A DNA stretch of 64,000 nt. It comes from Pseudomonas sp. MN1F (GTDB lineage Bacteria; Pseudomonadota; Gammaproteobacteria; Pseudomonadales; Pseudomonadaceae). The translations under genes were made by a program, and so were the position numbers. The stretch's first letter is position 1. Every line of letters starts with the position of its first letter. The notes below the pieces were generated by a model that was given only the letters and a program-made list of their open reading frames with translations, was not told the origin of the DNA and did no database searches. The stretch lies in assembly GCF_009391885.1 (NCBI RefSeq), contig NZ_VZII01000051.1, forward strand, positions 1 through 64,000, read 5' to 3'. This document shows positions 26,274 through 34,864 of this stretch, one piece after another.

Positions 26274-27002
26274 GTCTTTACCCTTTGTTGTAGTGGTCAC
26301 GGGTACCGACCGGAAAAGCGCGTAACAGAGCCGTTGGCAACGTCACGGTGAGCTTTTGGCTTCCGTCCGGGGACCTCGTGTAAGGACACCGCGAGCGAGC
26401 GACAGGGCGCTCGGGCCAGCGAAAAAGGCGGCAACTATTGCGATGGGGAAGGCCGAAATCTAATGCCGGAAACGCATACCCCATGCAGATTCGGCATAAC
26501 AAAACGAGTCAAATCCCAGCACACGTAAGTCATTGATTTATAACGTTCGGAAATCCGAACAAGACCAAACCGCCATAATTCGGCAGTTTTGGCGGTGTGT
26601 TGGCGGGGATAAAAACGGCTTGTTCGACAAACCGAATGGCCGAAATGCCACTTGCGCGACCACCGTATCGGACGAAAAAAAATGGATGTACGGTCAAGAC
26701 AAAATGTGTCTTGTAGGTCAAAACCTGAAAGGAATCAGCAAAAGGGGACATGGCGCCTCGGAAGCCAGGCCCGGTTGCGGTGTTTGTCAGACACCCCCGG
26801 CCTGAAGCTTCCGATTCTGCCTTTTCCTGACCCGGCCCAATGCTGGAGGTACTCCCTGTACCCCTAGGCCACTCCGATCCTGCAACAATCAGAACAGCCC
26901 GGCCCCCTGGTCATGCGCTACCCCTCCTCGGGGCGGCGCATCATAGAAGCGAGAAAGATAGAAAGGTTCCGCTTCTATTGCATGACAGCGCGCGACCGCT
27001 GG
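26274..27002. other. 729-bp structured intergenic region between gltP and ivy
   Basis: No convincing protein gene. Structures seen: an operator-like inverted repeat at 26545-26560; a nested hairpin at about 26758-26816 with arms CGGAAG/CTTCCG, AGGCC/GGCCT and GGTGT/ACACC; a hairpin at 26912-26941 (ATGCGC..CCCC/GGGG..GCGCAT); and a 9-bp stem at about 26944-26980 (ATAGAAGCG/CGCTTCTAT). The gltP promoter should lie between 26274 and 26560. The nested hairpin is strong enough to suggest a small RNA or leader element, but I recognise no known family. Confidence 0.45.
26545..26560. promoter_or_regulatory. Inverted repeat GTTCGGA-N2-TCCGAAC upstream of gltP
   Basis: Perfect 7-bp arms with a two-base spacer, about 270 bp upstream of gltP. 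The compact form resembles a dimeric repressor operator. The regulator is unknown. Confidence 0.35.
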
Positions 27003-27476
27003 TCAGTACCACTTCGGATCGCGCTTGAGTTGCTCCTGCAACATAGCCTTCATGCCGTCGTCCGGTTTACCCAGCCAGCGGTACTGCGCATGGCGGGTGG
27101 GCGACTTGTCACTCGGCAAGCCTTCGGGCACTTCCACAAGCATTCCGTAGGCATCGTCCTTGTCCCAGCTGAACGCCACGATCAGGCGCTTGTAGGTGCA
27201 GTTCTGCGGCGACTCGCACAGCGGGCCGACCAGATACTTGTCGCCGTCTTCGGTCACCGCAGACATCTGCTCCTGGCCGCTGCCACTCAGGTTGATCACC
27301 CAATCGGGCAAGCGTTCCTCGCCTTTGATCGTGTCTTGCCAGGTTTCCCGGTATTCGGGGTCCGAGCCGAGCAACTGCTCGACCCGGACCTGGCCATCGT
27401 TGGCCGCCAGCACCGTTGCACTACCGCCCGACAGCCAGGCAGCAGCAGCCAGGGCTGCGCATAGCTTCCTGCTCAT
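27003..27476 (-). CDS. ivy: Inhibitor of vertebrate lysozyme (Ivy) family protein
   Basis: A 157-residue periplasmic protein with signal peptide (SRKLCAALAAAAWLSGGSATVLA). The mature part carries the Ivy features LPDWVINLSGSGQEQM and VGPLCESPQNCTYKRLIVAFSWDKDDAYGMLVEVPEG. The two cysteines bracketing ESPQN form the loop that, in characterised Ivy proteins, inserts into the active site of C-type lysozyme. The start ATG at 27476 follows GAGG, two bases after the stop of the DUF1328 gene, so it is co-translated in that operon. It protects peptidoglycan from host lysozyme or lytic enzymes. Confidence 0.85.
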   Translation of the reverse strand: MSRKLCAALAAAAWLSGGSATVLAANDGQVRVEQLLGSDPEYRETWQDTIKGEERLPDWVINLSGSGQEQMSAVTEDGDKYLVGPLCESPQNCTYKRLIVAFSWDKDDAYGMLVEVPEGLPSDKSPTRHAQYRWLGKPDDGMKAMLQEQLKRDPKWY

Positions 27477-27478
27477 CT

Positions 27479-27640
27479 TCAACCTCGTCCACGTCCAAAG
27501 AAGAAGGAGGCTACGAACAGGACCAGGAAGACAATAAACAGGATCTTCGCGATACCCGTAGCGGCGCCAGCGATACCACCGAAGCCAAGCACAGCGGCGA
27601 CAATGGCGATGATGAGGAAAGTGATAGCCCAGCTAAGCAT
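27479..27640 (-). CDS. DUF1328 (YtjA-like) small membrane protein
   Basis: A 53-residue hydrophobic protein with two membrane helices ([21 protein letters not shown] and [19 protein letters not shown]). The [21 protein letters not shown] core is the DUF1328 signature. It was found by direct translation of the minus strand: ATG at 27640 with an AGGAGAAGC site. Its stop lies two bases before the ivy start. Function unknown; such proteins are frequent in stress-responsive operons of soil bacteria. Confidence 0.88.
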
Positions 27641-27683
27641 GATGCTTCTCCTTTCTTTTTTTGAAATCGGTCCGGCCAGCGTC

Positions 27684-27977
27684 TCAGAACACCCAGCGCT
27701 GCTGGGGCGCGACGTTATCCACAGTGGCCGGTGAAGTATTGGCGGCAGGCCGCTGCCCGGCAGGTTCGGCGGCTTTTACCAGGGTGTTGGCGCGGCTTGC
27801 CTGAATCTGCGTCAGCAGCGCGGTTTGCGCTGCCACCTGATCAGCCAGGCGCGCGGTCTGCCAGCTGTAATAGAAGAGGCCGGCGGCCAAAGTCAGCAGC
27901 AATGCCATCCCGAGGAACAGGAACTGGCGCACGGGGAGTGCGACATTCAGCGAGCGTTTGACGGATGGGCGGTTCAT
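27684..27977 (-). CDS. Small membrane-anchored hypothetical protein
   Basis: A 97-residue protein with a basic N-terminus ([10 protein letters not shown]), one membrane helix ([23 protein letters not shown]) and a coiled-coil-prone [24 protein letters not shown] proline- and alanine-rich tail ends in QQRWVF. The ATG at 27977 follows GGAG. It is the first gene of the three-gene unit with DUF1328 and ivy, downstream of a promoter region with a 20-bp-period direct repeat. I do not recognise a family. Confidence 0.7.
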
Positions 27978-28049
27978 GCCGGCTTCTCCTACTGTAATTT
28001 TTCTGTTCAAACCTGAACAAGTAATTGCAGCCTGCATGCCAGCCCATCT

Positions 28050-28078
28050 AATCAATTAAAATCCTTTAAAATCAATTA
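28050..28078. repeat. Direct repeat AATCAATTA with 20-bp period (operator-like)
   Basis: Two identical copies of AATCAATTA lie at 28050-28058 and 28070-28078, exactly 20 bp apart, i.e. on the same face of the helix. They sit in the 177-bp gap upstream of the small membrane protein/DUF1328/ivy genes, in very AT-rich sequence. This suits a regulator-binding or UP-like element. Confidence 0.5.
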
Positions 28079-28154
28079 GTTATGATTATCGTACAATGCC
28101 ATTGAGGACGTATCCTGCACGATGCCCCTGCTGGCGTCGTGCGAATTGCACGAT

Positions 28155-28976
28155 TCAACCCTCGACCTTGGTCGCCACTTTGAGCAGATCAGCGTCGACA
28201 CCCCGCACCCCGATGATCTGCCGGGCGATAGCCACGGCGATGGTCTTCTGCTCGCTGCTGACCACCTCACCGGTCAGCCGGACCATGCCTTGTTCGCTGG
28301 CCACCTTGATATTCAGGCCGTCCAGATTGCGGCTGAAGCGCAAGCTGGTCTGAATCTTGTCGACCACCCAGCTATCGCTTGGCTGCGGCCCGCTCGCAGC
28401 GCCCGCAGGGTTCTCCCTGGCCTTGGCCATTGCGGCGGTATCCAGGCTGACCAGGTTGTTGACCAGGTGTACGCCGGCGGTGGTGCGCGCCACCACGCCC
28501 GCCAGTTCCTTGGCCTCGGCAGTGTCGACCTTGCCACGCAGGGTCACCACGCCATCGCTGCTTTGCACTTCGATCGGGGCTTTCTCCGTGGTCCGGCTCC
28601 ACAGCAAGCGCGCGCGGATCACCGCCGCCAAGGTCACATCCTCCAGCCGCTGGGCGTAGGCGCGCAGCTCCAGCGGGCGCTCGACCAGTTCAGGGTTGAC
28701 CCGCAACTGGTTGTCGACCTGCTCGATACCCCGTGTGGCCAAGGCCACCTGCGCGGCCAACTCGCGCTCGACGCTATTCTCGACTTCACCGGACAGGCGA
28801 GCCCGCGGGCCATCGACCTCGGCCTTGATGCGAAACGGGTTGAGCATCCGGTTGAGGGCCAGCGCAGTTTGCAGCGAACCCTCCAGGCGAGCGTCCTGAA
28901 CAGGGTCGGCGGACGCAGGTGTGCAAACGGACAGCAGGGTGGCCGCCAACACGGCCATTCGGATGGTAGGGGACAC
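28155..28976 (-). CDS. Periplasmic protein with three BON domains
   Basis: A 273-residue exported protein (signal peptide SPTIRMAVLAATLLSVCTPASA). Three BON repeats follow at about 30-100, 110-175 and 200-270, each with the glycine-centred end: ARLSGEVENSVERE, VTLRGKVDTAEAKELAGVVARTTAGV and VRLTGEVVSSEQKTIAVAIA. BON domains bind phospholipids or link periplasmic proteins to the membrane (as in OsmY), often after osmotic or envelope stress. The GTG at 28976 follows GGAGG. It is divergent from algB, about 210 bp away. Confidence 0.85.
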   Translation of the reverse strand: MSPTIRMAVLAATLLSVCTPASADPVQDARLEGSLQTALALNRMLNPFRIKAEVDGPRARLSGEVENSVERELAAQVALATRGIEQVDNQLRVNPELVERPLELRAYAQRLEDVTLAAVIRARLLWSRTTEKAPIEVQSSDGVVTLRGKVDTAEAKELAGVVARTTAGVHLVNNLVSLDTAAMAKARENPAGAASGPQPSDSWVVDKIQTSLRFSRNLDGLNIKVASEQGMVRLTGEVVSSEQKTIAVAIARQIIGVRGVDADLLKVATKVEG

Positions 28977-29186
28977 GGGTGTACCTCCTTTAAGTTGGCA
29001 AAAGCAGAAAATCATCGCAACCAATGTGCCAGCGCGCTGCTCTAAGAAAATCATCGAGATATCCGGCGTCACGGCACGGTTTGGCCATTGGCTAGCATGC
29101 AAAGGACAGATTCCTTCACAATTGACCGTGCAACTTGCCCGATTTTTCCCACACTAATTGAAGATCTACCCGAAGGAGCGCAGGAA

Positions 29187-30533
29187 ATGGAACCAGCCCA
29201 GGACAACCAAGGCCGCATTCTGCTGGTGGATGACGAGTCCGCGATCCTGCGCACCTTCCGCTACTGCCTGGAAGACGAGGGATACAGCGTGGCCACGGCC
29301 AACAGCGCCGCACAGGCTGACGCCTTGCTGCAGCGCCAGGTGTTCGACCTGTGCTTCCTCGACCTGCGCCTGGGCGAGGACAACGGCCTGGATGTGCTGG
29401 CGCAGATGCGCATTCAGGCGCCGTGGATGCGGGTGGTGATCGTCACCGCGCATTCAGCGATCGACACCGCAGTCGATGCCATCCAGGCCGGCGCCGCCGA
29501 TTACCTGGTCAAGCCCTGCAGCCCCGATCAGTTGCGCCTGGCCACCGCCAAGCAGCTGGAAGTCCGTCAACTCTCGGCGCGCCTGGAGGCCCTCGAAGGC
29601 GAAGTGCGCAAACCCAAGGACGGCCTCGACTCGCACAGCCCGGCGATGATGGCCGTGCTGGAAACCGCCCGCCAGGTGGCCAGCACCGATGCCAACATCC
29701 TCATTCTCGGCGAGTCGGGCACCGGCAAGGGCGAACTGGCCCGCGCCATCCACGGCTGGAGCAAGCGAGCACGCAAGGCCTGCGTGACCATCAACTGCCC
29801 GTCGCTGAATGCCGAACTGATGGAAAGCGAATTGTTCGGCCATACCCGCGGGGCGTTTACCGGCGCCAGCGAAAGCACCCTGGGTCGCGTCAACCAGGCG
29901 GACGGCGGCACGCTGTTCCTCGATGAAATCGGCGATTTCCCCCTGACCTTGCAGCCCAAGCTGCTGCGCTTCATCCAGGACAAGGAATACGAGCGGGTGG
30001 GCGACCCGGTCACCCGCCGCGCCGACGTGCGCATCCTCGCAGCGACCAACCTCAACCTTGACGACATGGTGCGCGAGAACCGTTTCCGCGAAGACCTGCT
30101 GTACCGCCTCAACGTCATTACCCTGCACCTGCCGCCGCTGCGCGAGCGCAGCGAGGACATCCTGACCCTGGCCGACCGCTTCCTGGCCCGCTTCGTCAAG
30201 GAATACTCCCGTCCGGCCCGTGGTTTCAGCGACGAGGCGCGCAGCGCGCTGCTCAACTACCGTTGGCCGGGCAATATCCGCGAACTGCGCAACGTGATTG
30301 AACGCGCCAGCATCATCTGCCCTCAGGAACGCGTGGAGATCATCCACCTGGGGATGGGCGAACAACCGGCAGGCAATGCGCCTCGGGTAGGCGCAGCCAT
30401 GAGCCTGGATGAGCTGGAGCGCGCGCACATCGGCGCAGTGCTGGCTGCCAGCGACACCCTCGACCAGGCTGCCAAGACCCTCGGCATCGACGCCTCCACG
30501 CTCTACCGCAAACGCAAGCAGTACAACCTGTGA
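29187..30533 (+). CDS. algB: NtrC-family response regulator AlgB
   Basis: A 448-residue response regulator, the usual AlgB length. The receiver domain (13-125) has the DDE pocket and phosphoacceptor Asp in LCFLDLRLG. The AAA+ domain (about 145-375) has Walker A LGESGTGKGELARAI, the sigma-54-contacting GAFTGA loop and LFLDEIGDF. The C-terminus is a Fis-type helix-turn-helix. The ATG at 29187 is preceded by an AAGGAG site. With KinB it regulates alginate production and virulence-type behaviour in pseudomonads. The stop overlaps the kinB start. Confidence 0.94.
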   Translation: MEPAQDNQGRILLVDDESAILRTFRYCLEDEGYSVATANSAAQADALLQRQVFDLCFLDLRLGEDNGLDVLAQMRIQAPWMRVVIVTAHSAIDTAVDAIQAGAADYLVKPCSPDQLRLATAKQLEVRQLSARLEALEGEVRKPKDGLDSHSPAMMAVLETARQVASTDANILILGESGTGKGELARAIHGWSKRARKACVTINCPSLNAELMESELFGHTRGAFTGASESTLGRVNQADGGTLFLDEIGDFPLTLQPKLLRFIQDKEYERVGDPVTRRADVRILAATNLNLDDMVRENRFREDLLYRLNVITLHLPPLRERSEDILTLADRFLARFVKEYSRPARGFSDEARSALLNYRWPGNIRELRNVIERASIICPQERVEIIHLGMGEQPAGNAPRVGAAMSLDELERAHIGAVLAASDTLDQAAKTLGIDASTLYRKRKQYNL

Positions 30534-32308
30534 AGCTGCCGATGAAGCTGCGCACGCGGCTCTTCCTCAGCATCTCGGCCCTGGTGACCGTGGCCCTGCT
30601 GGGCTTGTTGCTGGGGTTGGTGAGCGTGCTGCAGATGGCCACGGTGCAGCAACAGTCGGTGCGCGAAACCACCCATGCGCTGGAAGTGGGCTTGAAACTG
30701 CGGCAGAACCTCGGCGAGCAATTGACACTGCTGCTGGACGAGGACACCGCACCGGACAGCCTGCGCCCCCTGCAGGACAATTTCCAGGAGCTGCTCAACC
30801 AAGGGCTGGCGCTAGGCGGCGAACGCACCGGTTTCAGCAAGGCCAGCAGCAACTACCAAGCCTTCCTGCAGGCTTACCGCGACAGCCCGGCACCGGCCCG
30901 CAGCATGGGTGTAGAGCAGCCACTGGGCGCGGCATTCAACCAGGTGCGCACCGACCTGATCGATTCGCACAAGCAAGCCCTCGACTACATCACCCGCAGC
31001 GAAGAGCACACCCGTGACCGCGCCTTGCTGGTCAGCGGGGTACTCGGCCTGATGGGCCTGGTAGTGGTGGTGCTCGGTTTCGTCACCGCGCACAACATCG
31101 CCCGCCGCTTCGGCCAGCCGATCGAAGCGCTGGCCAAGGCTGCCGACCAGCTAGGCCAAGGGGATTTCGACATCACCTTGCCGGTCACCCAGGCCATCGA
31201 GCTCAACCAGCTGACCCGCCGCTTCGGGCTGATGGCCGATGCCCTGCGCAAGCACCAGGCAACCAATGTCGATGAACTGTTGGCCGGCCAGCAGCGGCTG
31301 CAGGCCGTGCTCGACAGCATCGACGATGGCTTGCTGATCATCGACCGCCAAGGGCATCTCGAACACCTCAACCCGGTCGCCCAGCGGCAGCTGGGCTGGA
31401 GCGACAGCCGGGTCGGCAGCGGCCTGGCCGACGCCCTGCAGCGCCCGGAGCTGGAACAACAGCTGCGCCAGGTATTGCGTGGCGGCAGCCTGGATCGGCC
31501 ACCGGAAGACCTGAGCATCGAGGTCGACGAAGAAACCCGCCTGCTGACCTACAGCCTTACCCCGGTCAGCCATCCGCAAGGGCCGATTCTGGGTGCGGTG
31601 ATGGTGTTGCACGATGTCACCGAGCAACGCGCTTTCGAGCGCGTGCGCAGTGAGTTCGTGCTACGTGCTTCCCATGAATTGCGCACCCCGGTCACCGGCA
31701 TGCACATGGCATTTGGCCTGCTGCGCGAGCGGTTGAAATTCCCGCCCGAGGCTCGCGAGAGCGATCTGCTGGAGACCATCGGCGAGGAAATGCAGCGCCT
31801 GACCCAGCTGATCAACGACCTGCTCAACTTCTCGCGCTACCAGAGCGGCTTGCAGAAGCTCGAGCTTGCCCCATGCGCCATCGACGAACTGCTCGACAGG
31901 GCGCAAGCACGCTTCAGCGACCAGGCCGCCAACAAGCAGATCGAGCTGATCAAAGCCCTGGAGCCTCCGCTGCCGCGCATTCAGGCCGACGTGGCGCAAC
32001 TCGACCGGGTGCTGGACAACCTGCTGCACAACGCCATCCGCCATACCGCCAATGGTGGGCGCATCCGCCTGCTTGCCCGGCGCCACGCGGAGCGGGTGAT
32101 CATCAGTGTCGAGGACAATGGAGAAGGCATTGCCTACGGGCAACAGGGGAGGATCTTCGAACCGTTCGTACAGGTCGGGCGCAAGAAAGGCGGCGCCGGG
32201 TTGGGGCTGGCACTGTGCAAGGAGATCGTGCAGTTGCATGGCGGGCGCATGGGGGTGTTTTCCCGACCAGGCCAGGGCACTCAATTCTATATGGCCTTGC
32301 CAGTCTGA
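30530..32308 (+). CDS. kinB: Sensor histidine kinase KinB
   Basis: A 592-residue membrane kinase with two membrane helices (residues 10-32 and about 165-188) enclosing a helical periplasmic sensor. HAMP, a PAS-like domain at about 255-370 and HisKA with SHELRTPVTGMHMA (phospho-His) follow. The HATPase has the N-box NLLHNAIRHT, DNGEGI and GAGLGLAL motifs. GTG at 30530 overlaps the algB stop (GTGA); the ATG at 30542 is the alternative. Its cognate regulator is AlgB, coded immediately upstream. Confidence 0.94.
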   Translation: MKLPMKLRTRLFLSISALVTVALLGLLLGLVSVLQMATVQQQSVRETTHALEVGLKLRQNLGEQLTLLLDEDTAPDSLRPLQDNFQELLNQGLALGGERTGFSKASSNYQAFLQAYRDSPAPARSMGVEQPLGAAFNQVRTDLIDSHKQALDYITRSEEHTRDRALLVSGVLGLMGLVVVVLGFVTAHNIARRFGQPIEALAKAADQLGQGDFDITLPVTQAIELNQLTRRFGLMADALRKHQATNVDELLAGQQRLQAVLDSIDDGLLIIDRQGHLEHLNPVAQRQLGWSDSRVGSGLADALQRPELEQQLRQVLRGGSLDRPPEDLSIEVDEETRLLTYSLTPVSHPQGPILGAVMVLHDVTEQRAFERVRSEFVLRASHELRTPVTGMHMAFGLLRERLKFPPEARESDLLETIGEEMQRLTQLINDLLNFSRYQSGLQKLELAPCAIDELLDRAQARFSDQAANKQIELIKALEPPLPRIQADVAQLDRVLDNLLHNAIRHTANGGRIRLLARRHAERVIISVEDNGEGIAYGQQGRIFEPFVQVGRKKGGAGLGLALCKEIVQLHGGRMGVFSRPGQGTQFYMALPV

Positions 32309-32320
32309 CCTTGCCAGCGC

Positions 32321-33949
32321 TCAGGGCTCATCATCGATCCGCGCCCGCCGTGGCTGCCGGCCGCGGGTCACCAGCTCGGCGAACTGCCGGGCATTGAGCG
32401 GATGGGCAAACAGCCAGCCCTGCCCGTAATTTACCCCCTCGCTGTTGAGCAGCACTGCCTGCGCCTCACACTCGATGCCCTCGGCAATCACCCGCAGATG
32501 CAGGTCATGGGCCATGCGAATGATGTGCGGCGCCACACCGCTGCTGGCGGCGTCGTGCCCCAGGGCATCGATGAACGCCTTGTCGATCTTCAGGCAGTCC
32601 ACCGGCAAGGTCTGCAGGTAGGCCAGGCTGCAATAGCCCGTGCCAAAATCGTCGATCAGCACCTGATGCCCGACCGCACGCAGGGCCTGCAAGTTATCCC
32701 GCGCTACCACCACGTCGATCAGCCCGCGCTCGGTGACTTCAAAGGCAATCTGGCTGGCCGCGACGCGGTGCAACGCCAGCAGCCGCGCTGCCACCCGGCC
32801 AATGCGCGGTACCATCACATCGCAGGCCGCCAGGTTCACCGAGATATAAAGATTGCGATGCGAGCGCAGCAACTGGCCCAGCTGCTCCAACACGCGTTGC
32901 AGCACGAAGTCGGTGATCTGGCGGATCTGCCCGGTGTTTTCCGCCAGTGGAATGAACAAGTCCGGGCTGGTCAACGAGCCGTCCGGACGACGCCAGCGCA
33001 CCAAGGCCTCGGCACCGACACAGCGACGGCTGTCGAGCTCGATGATCGGCTGATACAGCACCTGCAGCTCACCCCGGCGCAGGGCATTTTGCAGTTCGGA
33101 ACTCATCGAGCGCCGCTGCAGGATCAGCTGCAGCACCAGCCAGCCGATGCAGCAGGCCGCCAGCACACTGCCAGGGAACAGCAGCCAGAGCATGCCGTTC
33201 ATGCGTAACGGCAGGCTGGCCCGCGGTGCAATCAGCACCAGTTGGTAGTCCGGCGACTTGGTCGGCATGCGATAGACCAGCCGATCGCGCAGCTCGAACA
33301 AAGACTTCTGGCTGGGCGGTGGCCAGCCACTGGTCGGCGGCCAGGCCTGGGGCGGGCCCAGCACAGGGATTGCACGGGTGCCGTTGTCCAGCACCACCAG
33401 CAAGCTGCCGCCTGGTGGCAGGTCGACCACGTCGGTCAGGTGCCCGCGTGAAGTGGAAACCAGGAAATTACCCCGCGCCAGCATCAAGGCAGCGAGGTTT
33501 TCGTTGGGTTCAGTGGTGGTATTGAGCCAGTAGCTGTAGGTCGGGCCCTGAATATCCGGCGCGCGCGTTGGCACGAATGCCCTTGCCCCGCCCCGGTTGG
33601 AGCAAGCGACATTGGCATCCACATAAGCTGCTTCATAAATGAAGCGCGAGCCCAAGCCGACCTGCTGCAACACCGAAATCATCGCCGGGCTGCAGCCGCG
33701 CAGCGACTGCGCCTGCAGTTCGTCGACGCCCTCGCGCAGTTGGCCGAACACCTGCTCCAGGCGTTCGAGAAAGCGCTCGCCCTGGGCGTTCATCTGCGCG
33801 CTCTCGCTTTCCTTCATCTGCTGCAGCGCGATACCGATGCTGGCGGTCAGCAATACTGCGGCGCTGGCCAACGCTGCCAGGGAGGCCAGCATCCAGGGGC
33901 GGTAAAAAAATTGGCGCAACGCAGAAATCAGGGCAGACATGGGCAGCAT
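32321..33949 (-). CDS. CSS-motif EAL domain c-di-GMP phosphodiesterase
   Basis: A 542-residue membrane phosphodiesterase. Two membrane helices (about 14-36 and 230-255) flank a periplasmic CSS-type redox-sensing domain with a cysteine in RGCSPAMISVL and a second in VACSNRGG. The EAL domain (about 280-530) has all expected residues: AEALVRW, SVNLAA, FEVTERG, DDFGTGY, LKIDKAF and AEGIE. Hydrolysis of c-di-GMP is therefore likely, with activity tied to periplasmic disulfide state, and DsbA is encoded nearby. The start is uncertain (ATG at 33949 or 33940). It converges on kinB with 12 bp between stops. Confidence 0.9.
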   Translation of the reverse strand: MLPMSALISALRQFFYRPWMLASLAALASAAVLLTASIGIALQQMKESESAQMNAQGERFLERLEQVFGQLREGVDELQAQSLRGCSPAMISVLQQVGLGSRFIYEAAYVDANVACSNRGGARAFVPTRAPDIQGPTYSYWLNTTTEPNENLAALMLARGNFLVSTSRGHLTDVVDLPPGGSLLVVLDNGTRAIPVLGPPQAWPPTSGWPPPSQKSLFELRDRLVYRMPTKSPDYQLVLIAPRASLPLRMNGMLWLLFPGSVLAACCIGWLVLQLILQRRSMSSELQNALRRGELQVLYQPIIELDSRRCVGAEALVRWRRPDGSLTSPDLFIPLAENTGQIRQITDFVLQRVLEQLGQLLRSHRNLYISVNLAACDVMVPRIGRVAARLLALHRVAASQIAFEVTERGLIDVVVARDNLQALRAVGHQVLIDDFGTGYCSLAYLQTLPVDCLKIDKAFIDALGHDAASSGVAPHIIRMAHDLHLRVIAEGIECEAQAVLLNSEGVNYGQGWLFAHPLNARQFAELVTRGRQPRRARIDDEP

Positions 33950-34022
33950 CCAGTTGATTAACAAGGTATAGCAACTGGAGTGAGAATCGGCTCTGCCGTT
34001 TGGCGCCCGAATGCAATTCGCC

Positions 34023-34799
34023 TTAGCGCATGCGATTGAGCACCGAAAGCATGGCTGCGGTCTGCGCGTCCGGCATGCCGTCGAAACGCTGCGGGCGGAA
34101 GTGCATCTGGAAGGCGGCGATCACATGCTGCGTGGTGACATCCAGCTGCCCGGTCTGCTCGATGGCATAGCCGAAGCGCGCCAGCTCCTGCTGGTACCAG
34201 CCGATGGTCGGTGGATTGACGTTGAAATAAGCCTGCTGGCGGGCCACGGCATTGGGCTCAGGCCAGACGCCGAGGCCTGCATCTGCCAGGCGCTTCCAGG
34301 GGAACAACGGGCCTGGGTCGAGCTTGCGCGATGGGGCAATATCGCTGTGACCGATGATGTGACGCGGCTCGATGTTGTTGCGCTTGACGATGTCCTTGAG
34401 CAAGGCGATCAACGACTGGATCTGCGCCTCGCTGTAGGGGTACCAGACGCGGCCATTGGCAGTGTCATCGAACCCCGGGTTGACGATCTCGATGCCGATG
34501 GAGCTGGAATTCAGCCAGGTGCGCCCCTGCCACTGGCTGTCACCGGCATGCCAGGCGCGGCGGTTTTCGTCGACCAGCTGGTAGACCGTGCCTGGGCCGT
34601 CGCCGATCAGGTAATGGGCGCTGACCTCGCCATGGGTCAGCAATGCCAGCGAACGCTCCAGCGAGGCGTTGGTGTAGTGCAGGACGACGAACTGGATACG
34701 GTTGTCCTGGTTGGCGGAAGGGTGGCTGCGGTCGATGCGCAGGCCGGTCGAGCAACCGGCGAGTACGAGCATCAGCAATGCGGAAATAAACGCTTTCAT
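34023..34799 (-). CDS. ampDh2: N-acetylmuramoyl-L-alanine amidase, AmpDh2-like lipoprotein
   Basis: A 258-residue amidase_2 (zinc) enzyme with a lipoprotein signal (FISALLMLVLAGC), so it is probably anchored at the outer membrane. Zinc/catalytic positions are visible in FVVLHYTNASLERSL, AWHAGDSQWQG, SIGIEIVN and HIIGHSDIAPSRKLDPGPLFPW. A C-terminal peptidoglycan-binding domain (DVTTQHVIAAFQMHFRPQ) follows. The ATG at 34799 begins directly before the signal peptide. Synteny with kinB and dgcP matches P. aeruginosa PA5485 (AmpDh2), which cleaves peptidoglycan in the periplasm and affects beta-lactamase induction. Confidence 0.9.
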   Translation of the reverse strand: MKAFISALLMLVLAGCSTGLRIDRSHPSANQDNRIQFVVLHYTNASLERSLALLTHGEVSAHYLIGDGPGTVYQLVDENRRAWHAGDSQWQGRTWLNSSSIGIEIVNPGFDDTANGRVWYPYSEAQIQSLIALLKDIVKRNNIEPRHIIGHSDIAPSRKLDPGPLFPWKRLADAGLGVWPEPNAVARQQAYFNVNPPTIGWYQQELARFGYAIEQTGQLDVTTQHVIAAFQMHFRPQRFDGMPDAQTAAMLSVLNRMR

Positions 34800-34864
34800 G
34801 TGGGAAGCCAAGCTAATCAGGCAGTAACGCAATAGCATAACGTATGCGCGGGCGTGCCACCCGT

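Noticed and set aside
24924..26351. 475-codon plus-strand frame over gltP
   Set aside because: It is a His/Gln/Asp-rich antisense shadow of gltP with no family similarity.
26533..26805. 90-codon plus-strand frame between gltP and ivy
   Set aside because: It lacks a ribosome site and family similarity, and runs through hairpin sequence.
26758..26816. 4.5S (SRP) RNA in the gltP-ivy gap
   Set aside because: The hairpin lacks the conserved SRP loop sequence and extended arms.
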